From: Hadesarchaea archaeon
GTDB taxonomy: Archaea; Hadarchaeota; Hadarchaeia; Hadarchaeales; Hadarchaeaceae
Length of the DNA stretch: 43,489 nt
Reading direction: 5' to 3'
Assembly (NCBI GenBank): GCA_029259175.1
Contig: JAPDJH010000016.1
Location: 1-43,489 of the forward strand
The notes below the pieces were generated by a model, which worked only from the letters and a program-made list of their open reading frames with translations, made no database searches and had not been told where the DNA came from. A program made the position numbers and the translations under genes. Shown piece by piece: positions 1 through 6,924 of this stretch (position 1 is the stretch's first letter; each line of letters starts with the position of its first letter).

Positions 1-1526
1 ATTGCCTCAGCCGCACCGTGCTCGGCCATGAGCCCTGCTAGGTGTGCATAGTGGTGCTGGACCTGATAGGCACGTGCTCCAAAATGCTCGGCGATTTGTT
101 TTGCTTCTCGCGTGGTTGAATAGTGTGGATGCAAGTCGCATATCACCATATCGACGCTCGGAACCCTTAGTAACTTGGCCAATCTGTCTATTGCCTGTCG
201 GAGGAACTCGAGTGTTTCTAGGTGACTTGCGTCTCCTATGTGTTGAGAGGAGTAAAAACGTCCGTTCTTCACGAAAGTGGCTGTTACGCACAGATCTCCT
301 CCCAAGGCCAGAGCGGAGCAATCACTTGGTATTCTGAAATGATACGGCATTGGGGCGTATCCTCGCGATCGCCGGAGAAATACAGGGTTTTCGTTCACGA
401 GTCTGATAATGGAGTCATCACACCGGTTAACGATTTGCCGGTTGTGGAAGAGAAAGAAGTCCAGCTTGTTTTTGAAGACTCCTAGAGCGTCTTGATTGTC
501 GATGATCATCGGTAGTCCTGGCATGTTTGCGCTAGTCATGACGTAGGCCGGCTCCTTTCCTTCTTCTAGAATTAAATGGTGCACCCCCGAATACGGAAGC
601 ATGACTGCTACCGTGTGGAGTTTTGGAGCCACTAGATCGGAAATCGGTGATTCGGATTTTTGACGCAGAACCACGATGGGCTTACGCGGCGAACGAAGTA
701 ATGCGATTTCTTGGTCAGACAGCTCGGCAAAGGTCTTGATTTTTTCAATGGAGCTGGACATGAGAGCAAAGGGCTGTTGCGGTCTTCGGAGGATTTCTCT
801 TAAGCGTTGGAGTGGTTGATCCTCGGATGTTTTGCACGCGATATGCATGCCTCCGATCCCCTTGATGAGTCCGATCTGTCCGTCGTCCAGCATTTTTGCG
901 ACTTCCGCGAATGGATGAGATGTTTCGATGGGTCGCCCTTCTGTGTTTAGTAAAACCACTTTGGGCCCGCAATTGGGACAACATGTTGGTTCTGCATGAT
1001 ATCTCCTGTTGTTGGGGTCGGTATACTCAGTCCGGCATTCGTTACAAAGGGGAAACTCACGCATTGAAGTGCGTTCGCGATCGTAGGGCAAAGCTTCGAT
1101 TATGGTGAACCTGGGCCCACAGTTTACACATGTGGTGAATGGATAGAGATATCTGCGGTCGCGAGGATCGTGCATTTCGTGAAGGCACGCTTCGCAGATG
1201 TGTATGTCTGCTGGGACAATCGGCGCGGCACCAACCCCTGTTTTCTCGCTTTTTATCACTTTGAAGTCTTTGAATTCTCCACTTGGCCGATCCCATTCGA
1301 CTCGGACGGTATCAATTTCTGCGAGGGGCGGCGGATTTTGCTTGAGAACATCCAGAAAACGCTTAATCGCGCCGCGTTCTCCCTCCACCATTATTTCTAC
1401 TCCGCCGTCTCCGGCGTTTCGAACAAATCCGTGAAGCCCCTGTTTTTGCGCCTCCCGATAACAAAACGGTCTAAAACCCACCCCTTGGACCAAACCGCTT
1501 ACAATAATTCGCGCCCGTGCTAGCAT
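1..1526 (-). CDS. hypF: Carbamoyltransferase HypF, [NiFe]-hydrogenase maturation (3' end beyond window)
   Basis: HypF makes the cyanide ligands of the [NiFe] centre: it converts carbamoyl phosphate and ATP to carbamoyl-AMP and transfers the carbamoyl group to the C-terminal cysteine of HypE. I translated the minus strand from the ATG at 1526 and found no stop before the window edge, giving about 508 of roughly 750 residues. Seen in order: an N-terminal acylphosphatase domain (GLVQGVGFRPF near residue 10), two Cys-pair zinc fingers (CEACLHEMHD and CVNCGP, then CNEC and CCPNCGP) near residues 105-180, a YrdC-like domain (residues about 200-380), and the start of the Kae1-like domain with VQHHYAHLAGLMAEHG just before the edge. 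It is divergent from the DUF1805-hypE pair across a shared TATA element at 1552-1560. The C-terminal third lies outside the window. Confidence 0.96.
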   Translation of the reverse strand, partial: MLARARIIVSGLVQGVGFRPFCYREAQKQGLHGFVRNAGDGGVEIMVEGERGAIKRFLDVLKQNPPPLAEIDTVRVEWDRPSGEFKDFKVIKSEKTGVGAAPIVPADIHICEACLHEMHDPRDRRYLYPFTTCVNCGPRFTIIEALPYDRERTSMREFPLCNECRTEYTDPNNRRYHAEPTCCPNCGPKVVLLNTEGRPIETSHPFAEVAKMLDDGQIGLIKGIGGMHIACKTSEDQPLQRLREILRRPQQPFALMSSSIEKIKTFAELSDQEIALLRSPRKPIVVLRQKSESPISDLVAPKLHTVAVMLPYSGVHHLILEEGKEPAYVMTSANMPGLPMIIDNQDALGVFKNKLDFFLFHNRQIVNRCDDSIIRLVNENPVFLRRSRGYAPMPYHFRIPSDCSALALGGDLCVTATFVKNGRFYSSQHIGDASHLETLEFLRQAIDRLAKLLRVPSVDMVICDLHPHYSTTREAKQIAEHFGARAYQVQHHYAHLAGLMAEHGAAEA

Positions 1527-1551
1527 TATTTGAAGTCTGGATTTTGGGTGG

Positions 1552-1560
1552 TTTAAATAT
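1552..1560. promoter_or_regulatory. Shared TATA box between hypF and DUF1805-hypE
   Basis: TTTAAATAT is close to self-complementary and lies about 28 bp from the hypF ATG on one side and 34-40 bp from the DUF1805 start on the other. These are archaeal TATA distances for short-leader transcripts in both directions. The site is seen directly; bidirectional use is inferred. Confidence 0.5.
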
Positions 1561-1589
1561 CATGCTTTTAACCCTCCGAATTGGAATGA

Positions 1590-1889
1590 GTGGTGATGAG
1601 CGTGCTTATAGAGAAAGTGGAAATCGGTGAGATGAAGTGTGTAGGGATAAAGGTGGATCTCCCTGGAGCCCCTCTTCTGTTAATTGTTGCTTCAAAGGGA
1701 TATCTCATGTGTGGGTACTTGAATGTTGAAACCGCCGAAAGATTGGGTCAAGCCGCCGCTGTGGTGACGGGGGTCCGAGTCTTTGAAGATATGCTGTCTG
1801 CACGAATCGTTAAAGTAACGTCCAAGGCTCGTGAGCTTGGGGTGGTCGAAGGCATGGAAGGTCGAGAAGCTTTGGTGAGGATGGGGTGA
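1590..1889 (+). CDS. DUF1805 (YunC-like) protein, uncharacterised
   Basis: A small protein of about 99 residues that I assign to the DUF1805/YunC family. The family core is visible as KGYLMCGYLNVETAERLG near residues 36-53, followed by the conserved pattern of a hydrophobic strand, VRVFEDML and a basic VTSKARELGV segment. The function of the family is not established to my knowledge. The start is a choice between GTG at 1590 and ATG at 1596, with only a short leader after the TATA box. The stop codon is followed immediately by the hypE ATG with no gap, so the two are co-transcribed and probably translationally coupled. This suggests, but does not prove, a role connected with hydrogenase maturation or metal handling. 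It is not HypC, because it lacks the N-terminal Met-Cys of that family. Confidence 0.85.
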   Translation: MVMSVLIEKVEIGEMKCVGIKVDLPGAPLLLIVASKGYLMCGYLNVETAERLGQAAAVVTGVRVFEDMLSARIVKVTSKARELGVVEGMEGREALVRMG

Positions 1890-2903
1890 ATGGATCGTAT
1901 CACTCTTGAGCACGGCGGTGGCGGAACTCTTATGCTTCAATTGTTGGCTGAAACGGTGCTCAAGGAATTTAAGCTGAAAACAGCCGGTCCGGTGGGTCTG
2001 GATGATCTAGATGATAGTGCGGCCTTGAGAATCGAGGGTGGGGAAACACTTGTGTTTACCACCGATTCGCATACCGTCAAGCCCCTGTTTTTCCCAGGCG
2101 GCGATATCGGGCGGCTTGCGGTGGCAGGGACTGTGAACGATCTGGCGGTGATGGGGGCTCGCCCCGTGGCCATGGCGTGCGCGATAGTGGTTCAAGAAGG
2201 TTTTAGGGTTGATGAGTTCAAAAGGATAGTTAAGTCAATGGCACAAACGGCAAGTGAGGTTGGCGTGGCGCTGGTCACAGGCGATTTCAAAGTGGTCGAG
2301 CGTAATGATCTGGATGGGATGATTATCACCACTTCTGCAGTGGGGGTTGCGAAGGAGCTCAAGACCGACCGGATGCTCAGGCCCGGAGACAAGATACTCG
2401 TCAGCGGCACAATAGGGGATCACGGGGCGACGATTCTGGCTCAGCGAGAGGGTTTTCAGGTCGAAGGTGAGTTGAGATCGGACGTGTGTCCCATATGGGA
2501 CATTGTGGAGACCGCTCTTCGGGTAGGAGGGGTTTCTGCTATGAAAGACCCGACGAGAGGAGGGGTAGCGGAGGCACTTAACGAGCTGGCGTCCAAGTCC
2601 AATGTTGGCATAGTGATAGAGGAGTCGAGCCTGCCCGTATCTCCAGTTGTGCGGAATTTCTGCGAGATGTTGGGATTAGATCCCCTCACCTTGACGAACG
2701 AGGGCAAGGTGGTGATGGGGGTAGCGCGAGACCGTAGCGATGAAGTTTTGGAAGCTATCCGCGAGAATCCTAAAGCTAGGGATGCTTGCATAATTGGGGA
2801 AGTAACGGAAAATTATGCTGGAAAAGTTATCTTGAAAACCTTGTCTGGCGGGCAACGAATTGTCCCACCTCCGTTGGGAGACCCTATTCCTCGAATCTGT
2901 TAA
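1890..2903 (+). CDS. hypE: Hydrogenase maturation protein HypE
   Basis: HypE accepts the carbamoyl group from HypF on its C-terminal cysteine and dehydrates it with ATP to a thiocyanate, the source of the active-site CN ligands. At 337 residues it is full length for the PurM/SelD-like family. Seen: LEHGGGG near the N-terminus, FTTDSHTVKPLFFPGG (residues about 55-70), the glycine-rich VAGTVNDLAVMGARP, VTGDFKVV, the DPTRGGVAEALNELA signature near 225, and the C-terminal end PRIC, whose last residue is the modified cysteine. The gene directly follows the DUF1805 gene. hypC and hypD are absent from the window, and the remaining hyp genes lie about 31 kb away in the minus-strand operon at 33704-36071. 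Confidence 0.97.
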   Translation: MDRITLEHGGGGTLMLQLLAETVLKEFKLKTAGPVGLDDLDDSAALRIEGGETLVFTTDSHTVKPLFFPGGDIGRLAVAGTVNDLAVMGARPVAMACAIVVQEGFRVDEFKRIVKSMAQTASEVGVALVTGDFKVVERNDLDGMIITTSAVGVAKELKTDRMLRPGDKILVSGTIGDHGATILAQREGFQVEGELRSDVCPIWDIVETALRVGGVSAMKDPTRGGVAEALNELASKSNVGIVIEESSLPVSPVVRNFCEMLGLDPLTLTNEGKVVMGVARDRSDEVLEAIRENPKARDACIIGEVTENYAGKVILKTLSGGQRIVPPPLGDPIPRIC

Positions 2904-2912
2904 GGCTGGGAC

Positions 2913-3608
2913 TTATTTCATGAATTCGTTAATAACGAGATCCTCTTCTTTTACTCCGAGTTTCGATAATCGCCGAAATATGTCATGCACTTTGCCAACT
3001 TCGGCAGCTGTATGGGCGTCGGATCCCACACTTAGCTTTACCCCTTTGTGAATGCACAATTTGATAAAGTCCGGAGGCGGGGTGTTATATTTGGCGTTTA
3101 CCTCGATTGTCACCCTTTTGTCTGCCATCAGATCTAAAAACTCCTCTATATCCTCGCGACTGAGAAAGGGCAGAAGGGAGCGATGAAGAAAGAAAGGGTG
3201 GCCAAGCGCCGCCACGGGAAACCTTTCAATGCACATTTTTGCTCTTTCCAAGTAGGACCTCGCTAGCTGTTGAGGTGCTGAAGCTTCTCGAAGATAATGG
3301 ATGGATGCTATAGGAAATTCGATTTTCGAGAGGAGTGGCTCTGGCAAGTCGATATTTCCATACCGATCTACAATGTTGAGTTCGAATCCGATTAGAAGAG
3401 GAATAGAGGACTCTTTTTGTAGATTTTTTAGTTCCTCCAGGTAAGCGTTGATCGAGTACGGGTTTATTCCAACGCTCAGCTCCGGCCCGTGGTCAGTTAT
3501 TGCAATGGCATACATTCCTTTGACCTCGGCTTCTTCCACTATTTGGGCGGGTGCAGCGTGCCCATCTGCTGAGTAATGAGAATGAATGTGAAAATCAAAT
3601 GGTTTCAT
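2913..3608 (-). CDS. PHP-domain metal-dependent phosphoesterase (YcdX/HisK-like)
   Basis: About 231 residues forming one PHP domain, a TIM-barrel-like phosphoesterase fold with a multinuclear metal centre. Seen: the N-terminal FDFHIHSHYSADG (HxH motif), ITDHGPEL near residue 45, ALGHPF near 155, EVNAKYN near 185 and SDAHTAAEVG near 205, which are the metal ligands expected in order. The substrate cannot be read from the sequence. Histidinol-phosphatase-like or general phosphoesterase activity is possible. I prefer the ATG at 3608 over 3614 because GGAAA sits five bases upstream of it. A TATA-like element (GTTTATATGC on the minus strand, 3631-3640) lies at the right distance. It is divergent from the MerR-like gene and convergent with hypE. 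Confidence 0.88.
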   Translation of the reverse strand: MKPFDFHIHSHYSADGHAAPAQIVEEAEVKGMYAIAITDHGPELSVGINPYSINAYLEELKNLQKESSIPLLIGFELNIVDRYGNIDLPEPLLSKIEFPIASIHYLREASAPQQLARSYLERAKMCIERFPVAALGHPFFLHRSLLPFLSREDIEEFLDLMADKRVTIEVNAKYNTPPPDFIKLCIHKGVKLSVGSDAHTAAEVGKVHDIFRRLSKLGVKEEDLVINEFMK

Positions 3609-3650
3609 CGCCATTTCCTAGCTTTTCCCCGCATATAAACTTTTCAATGT

Positions 3651-3735
3651 GGTCAAAGCCGGACAAAGGTGGACAAAACAGAAAGGTTTATATAACTTTG
3701 CCAAAAGTGGACAAATGGGGACAAAAGTGGAAAAA
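3651..3735 (+). promoter_or_regulatory. Promoter with two arrays of 10-bp-phased GGACAAA repeats (putative operator)
   Basis: Upstream of the MerR-like gene, a TATA box (GTTTATATAAC, about 3686-3696) is framed by two sets of repeats. The left set is GGTCAAA at 3651, GGACAAA at 3661 and GGACAAA at 3671. The right set is TGCCAAA at 3699, GGACAAA at 3709, GGACAAA at 3719 and GGAAAAA at 3729, ending at the start codon. Every step within a set is exactly 10 bp, one helical turn. The left set occupies the activator position and the right set covers the expected transcription start. The repeats are seen directly. Binding by the adjacent regulator is inferred. Confidence 0.6.
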
Positions 3736-4215
3736 ATGTATAAGCTGAGAGAGGCTTGTGAGATCTTACGAGTTTCGAAAAAGACAATTTATCGGTGGGA
3801 GAAAGCAGGCAAAATAAAATGCGTCAGAACGCCCGGAAATCATCGTTTGATTCCAGAAAGTGAGATATCGAGAATTTTGTCTATAAAACCCGAGAAACTT
3901 GAAAAAGAGCGAAAAATAGAGGATAAAAAAGAAAAAAAGGACGTAATAAAGCCAAAAACATTTCAAAAAGTGACAGTTTCTCGGGAGGAGATCTTAAATG
4001 CACTTCAGCCTACTTCCATGGTTCAGCGTTCTGCTTTTAGCGATTTGATTTCGACCATTGTTACTTTACGACAGTTTACCACGGTTGATCTAATGTCTCG
4101 CGCTCGATGTCCCGAATCGATAGTGAAGCTGTTTTGTGATCAAATGGAAAAGCTTGGTTATTTGCGCAAGATAGATGAAAATAAATATGAATTAACAGTG
4201 GAGGTAAAAACATGA
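3736..4215 (+). CDS. MerR-like DNA-binding regulator with C-terminal winged-helix-like domain
   Basis: About 159 residues from the ATG at 3736. The open frame extends upstream to 3649, but that stretch is the repeat-rich promoter, so I do not use it. Residues 1-45 form a MerR/excisionase-type helix-turn-helix ([20 protein letters not shown], then [14 protein letters not shown]), the arrangement also found in IS607-type resolvases and plasmid regulators. A highly charged lysine/glutamate linker (about residues 55-75) follows. A C-terminal region resembling a winged helix ends with [20 protein letters not shown]. No resolvase catalytic domain is present. Its stop overlaps the ATG of the AAA ATPase gene by four bases. 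It is the likely candidate to bind the phased repeats in front of it. Confidence 0.75.
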   Translation: MYKLREACEILRVSKKTIYRWEKAGKIKCVRTPGNHRLIPESEISRILSIKPEKLEKERKIEDKKEKKDVIKPKTFQKVTVSREEILNALQPTSMVQRSAFSDLISTIVTLRQFTTVDLMSRARCPESIVKLFCDQMEKLGYLRKIDENKYELTVEVKT

Positions 4216-5108
4216 CGTTGTGGGAGGAAAAACTAGGAAAAGAAGAGAAATTTGAGTCTTTTTTGCGAAAATGGTGGCTTTGCAGAGATCCTTTTTCATT
4301 TGATTTACCTGCCCCGGAAGCATTTGTTCCATTCCAGCGGGAAGAACTCATGCGCCTCAAACAGGTCCTCACATCAGGAAAAGTCGGGGTCCTAACAGGA
4401 GGTCTCGGAATGGGCAAGACCACAGTATGCGAGTTTCTCACGGTAGCGTTACGCGAAGAAAGTCTGTTAAGCACCGATCCCGCCAGCCAAGTTATCCCCG
4501 TATTCATCCATGGAGCTGTGTACAAATCTGCCGATGAATTTCTCCGAGCCATCATTCACTCGCTGGGCCTAGATGCCTCTAAGGACAGTGCAACTCTTTT
4601 TGAGTTCTTGAGGCGCTGGCCGCTGGAGCACCGAGAAAAGCTGGCAATCATAATCGATGATGTGCCCGAGAGCCGTGCAGATTACCTTGAGATAGGAGAA
4701 TTTTTTCGGGTTTTAGCAGATCTTCCGCAAATTTCTATGCTTCTGAACGGAGAAAAAAAGCAAATGGAGCGTTTTTTAGATAAAATACCAGCTCTGAGAG
4801 ATAGAATAGAGTTCTGGGTGTCTTTGAGACCTTTTTCATTTCAAGCAATCCAAGACTTGCTGAAATACCGCATAAAATACGCGAGCATACCGTTTTCTTA
4901 CGGTGGAGAACATCCTGCAAATCAGCTCATTACTCCAGATGGTTGGGTGGCGATCTACGACTGGAGTGATGGACGACCCCGCGAAGCTCTCAAGGCTGCT
5001 GCTAGGGCGTTGCGTTTGGCTGCTTTGCTCGACACGCGCATAAGTGAATGGGTGGTGAAGCGCGCAAACCGGCGTCCGTGGTGGAAACGTTTTCTCCCCT
5101 TCTTCTAA
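4212..5108 (+). CDS. AAA-family ATPase (ExeA/Orc-like), function unknown
   Basis: 298 residues with an N-terminal pattern [10 protein letters not shown] typical of ExeA-like and Orc/Cdc6-like ATPases, Walker [10 protein letters not shown] (residues about 63-71), Walker [11 protein letters not shown] (about 144-153) and a sensor-2-like [14 protein letters not shown] near 255. The C-terminus is basic and aromatic ([11 protein letters not shown]), which may contact a membrane or nucleic acid. The start overlaps the upstream regulator stop by four bases (ATGA), so the two are coupled. It lies between two DNA-binding proteins, which suggests a DNA-associated or signal-sensing switch. I cannot assign a specific function. 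It is too short and too divergent to call Orc1/Cdc6. Confidence 0.72.
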   Translation: MTLWEEKLGKEEKFESFLRKWWLCRDPFSFDLPAPEAFVPFQREELMRLKQVLTSGKVGVLTGGLGMGKTTVCEFLTVALREESLLSTDPASQVIPVFIHGAVYKSADEFLRAIIHSLGLDASKDSATLFEFLRRWPLEHREKLAIIIDDVPESRADYLEIGEFFRVLADLPQISMLLNGEKKQMERFLDKIPALRDRIEFWVSLRPFSFQAIQDLLKYRIKYASIPFSYGGEHPANQLITPDGWVAIYDWSDGRPREALKAAARALRLAALLDTRISEWVVKRANRRPWWKRFLPFF

Positions 5109-5118
5109 TCCGTTATCT

Positions 5119-5145
5119 TTTTACTTCCAAAAAATGGAAGTAAAA
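5119..5145 (+). promoter_or_regulatory. Perfect 10-bp inverted repeat overlapping the ribosome binding site
   Basis: TTTTACTTCC (5119-5128) and GGAAGTAAAA (5136-5145) are perfect inverted arms separated by seven A/T bases. The right arm contains the GGAAG that would serve as ribosome binding site and ends on the A of the start codon of the next gene. An RNA hairpin here would hide the start signal. Alternatively this is a protein-binding operator. Confidence 0.55.
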
Positions 5146-5561
5146 TGAGAAGAATGCGTTCCGAGCTGCAAAGAGCTGAGCGCTGGCTTGAGGATAACCT
5201 CTTCGTCCAGACCCTTTTAGAACGCTCTCATTTGAGGCCCCAGACCTTCAAAGCCCTGCTTTTTAAATCATGGGTTCCAGAAGCCACTTTTGAGGAAATT
5301 GCGCGCAGACTTGGAGTGAACCAGCCGGGGGCTTGGAAGTGCTGGAAACGGGGCAGGGACAGCATTATCAAATCATATCTAACATTGAAACTGGCTATTC
5401 ACGCCGGTCTTTTGGACGCGGAAACCGTAGAGCTTTTACTCGACGACTTGTTGGACTATCGCACTCTTCTCCGGGGCGAGGGAGATCGGGAGGAGATTTT
5501 GTACAGGATCGAGCGTCGGACATTGGATCTTCTGAGACGTTTTGAGAAACATCGCGAATAA
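5145..5561 (+). CDS. Sigma-region-4-like helix-turn-helix protein
   Basis: 138 residues. The centre (about 45-75) reads as a tetra-helical HTH: ATFEEIARRLGVNQPGAW followed by KCWKRGRDSIIKSYLTLKLA, reminiscent of sigma-70 region 4 or related HTH domains that recognise DNA. The N-terminus is basic and helical. The C-terminus is a charged helical segment (EEILYRIERRTLDLLRRFEK) that may dimerise or bind a partner. No catalytic motif is visible. The gene follows the AAA ATPase by 36 bp with an inverted repeat at its start, and probably belongs to the same operon. Product identity is uncertain; a DNA-binding role is the supported part. Confidence 0.6.
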   Translation: MRRMRSELQRAERWLEDNLFVQTLLERSHLRPQTFKALLFKSWVPEATFEEIARRLGVNQPGAWKCWKRGRDSIIKSYLTLKLAIHAGLLDAETVELLLDDLLDYRTLLRGEGDREEILYRIERRTLDLLRRFEKHRE

Positions 5562-5606
5562 CCCTCTTACCATTTATATTGCTGGGGCGAGATAGAAGGG
5601 GCTGGG

Positions 5607-6110
5607 ATGAAAAGGGAGACAGCGCTGAAAATCGGTCTAAAGCTCCTAGGTCTAGCCTTTTCCATAGGGCCGTTGCTCATCGCTTTCAGCATAAACGATT
5701 GGGATATCCAGCGAGCCATGGTTAATGCTGCTGAAATAGAGTCGATCGAAAACAAGATTGGAGGCCTTTTCGAACCAGAAGCAGGTGGTTTTGAGATAGG
5801 CGACGCGGAATACGATAACGCTTCTCATTTGCTCCGGCTCCCGGTCACGCTTTCCTTGCCCTTCCCCTTTTCGATCGATTTGGTAGATTTTGATATCACA
5901 GCCCAGTTCGACTCCCAAGAAGTTACTCTCTCAATGGAGCAGGATTCTATCACTCTGTCTCCCAACGAGAACGTTGTGGTATGGTTAAGTGGGCAGGTGG
6001 CAGACGAGAATCTTGTAAATGCTCAACCCACAAACATCCAGGGGTCTCTTACTCTCCAAAAGTACGGCGTGTCCATAAAGTTTACCGTCCAGGAGAGTGG
6101 AGGACGATGA
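5607..6110 (+). CDS. Membrane-anchored hypothetical protein (possible LEA2-like domain)
   Basis: 167 residues. One N-terminal hydrophobic helix (GLKLLGLAFSIGPLLIAFSI, residues about 10-29) is followed by a mostly beta-rich domain outside the membrane, with alternating strands such as LLRLPVTLSLPFPFSIDL and VDFDITAQFDSQEVTLSM. That pattern resembles LEA2-like or similar beta-sandwich domains of archaeal envelope proteins, but I cannot confirm it. It ends in a four-base overlap with the next membrane protein gene, so the two are a translation-coupled pair. The pair follows the HTH-AAA-HTH genes by 45 bp with no clear promoter between, so they may be the membrane end of the same system. Confidence 0.6.
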   Translation: MKRETALKIGLKLLGLAFSIGPLLIAFSINDWDIQRAMVNAAEIESIENKIGGLFEPEAGGFEIGDAEYDNASHLLRLPVTLSLPFPFSIDLVDFDITAQFDSQEVTLSMEQDSITLSPNENVVVWLSGQVADENLVNAQPTNIQGSLTLQKYGVSIKFTVQESGGR

Positions 6111-6694
6111 ACTGGAAGCAGATCAATTGGCCCAGACTGGTGGCGGGCATTTTGATGTTCATTTTACCATTTGCAGGTCCTTGGTGGACAGCCGAGGTGG
6201 GTGAAGGCGCTCTAGAGTTCGGCATCTCCCCGTTTGACATGCGCATGGTAATTGGAGGACAACCCCTGCACTCAGATTTGATCGGCCTTTTTCTGCTGGC
6301 CACTAAGATTTCTTTTCTCGTAGCTGGTGTTTTTGTGGTGCTTTCTGCTCTGTCTCCTCGAAAATGGTGGTCTCCGCATCTTTGCGGCTTCGGGATACGC
6401 AAACCTCTCTGGTCGGTAGTGGGTATCGTACTGACACTTTTGCTGGGCGCGTTTTTCGTAAACGTGTTTTTGCCGGGTCTGCTTTCCTCTATGGGAGAGG
6501 GTGCAGAAGTACAGCTCAACGTTCCCTATCTTGCGGGAGCCAGTACTGTCCATCTCTCCTTCCAGTCCCAAGGAAGCACAGTTGAGATCACGGCCCCCCT
6601 CGAAGTGGGTCTTACCGGAGCTTTTTGGTTTGCAGTGATCACGGTGGGCTGCGCTTTTGGTTCAGGGATTTATTCCAAACGGGTGTCTCGCTAG
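6107..6694 (+). CDS. Polytopic membrane protein, hypothetical
   Basis: 195 residues from the ATG at 6107, which overlaps the preceding stop by four bases (ATGA). About four hydrophobic helices are visible: LVAGILMFILPFAGPW near residue 11, LIGLFLLATKISFLVAGVFV near 60, SVVGIVLTLLLGAFFVNVFL near 105, and GAFWFAVITVGCAFGSGIY near 170. Between the last two is an extended hydrophilic loop of about 50 residues, probably extracytoplasmic. I do not recognise the family. It is closely coupled to the anchored protein at 5607 and could be its membrane partner. Confidence 0.6.
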   Translation: MNWKQINWPRLVAGILMFILPFAGPWWTAEVGEGALEFGISPFDMRMVIGGQPLHSDLIGLFLLATKISFLVAGVFVVLSALSPRKWWSPHLCGFGIRKPLWSVVGIVLTLLLGAFFVNVFLPGLLSSMGEGAEVQLNVPYLAGASTVHLSFQSQGSTVEITAPLEVGLTGAFWFAVITVGCAFGSGIYSKRVSR

Positions 6695-6737
6695 CCAAAA
6701 TCGACGATTAACGAATAAAATCGCGCCATCCGTATCC

Positions 6738-6924
6738 TTTATAAATACCGGGCGAGTTTGAGGTAGGGTGGAGGGGAATGCTGAGCACTGTACAAAAAAT
6801 CCGTATAGGTCTAACCTTCTGCCACCTTTACAGAAAGAACTTCTTTGTTCGGACGTATTCCAACTTTCTTTCGTTGTTCGCTTTCCGCAGATATCGCTGG
6901 GCGCTCCGAGTGCTCAGCCTCTAG
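6738..6924 (+). other. Promoter with small transcript: 48-residue ORF and/or structured RNA
   Basis: A strong TATA box (TTTATAAATA, 6738-6747) is followed by a purine-rich ribosome-binding-like stretch (GGTGGAGGGG, 6768-6777) and an ORF of 48 codons from ATG 6778 to TAG 6922-6924. The predicted peptide is short, basic and aromatic. The same segment is closed by a perfect 10-bp inverted repeat, GCTGAGCACT (6780-6789) and AGTGCTCAGC (6909-6918), which would fold the transcript ends together. Either a small protein or a roughly 150-nt structured RNA is possible. It overlaps the 3' end of the convergent ArsA-type gene by four bases. I do not recognise a known RNA family. Confidence 0.4.

Noticed and set aside
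1590..1889. HypC for the gene before hypE
   Set aside because: It lacks the N-terminal Met-Cys and the small OB-type pattern of HypC, and the sequence fits DUF1805.
3649..3735. Upstream extension of the MerR-like protein
   Set aside because: This part is the TATA box and phased repeats, and its translation has no domain similarity.
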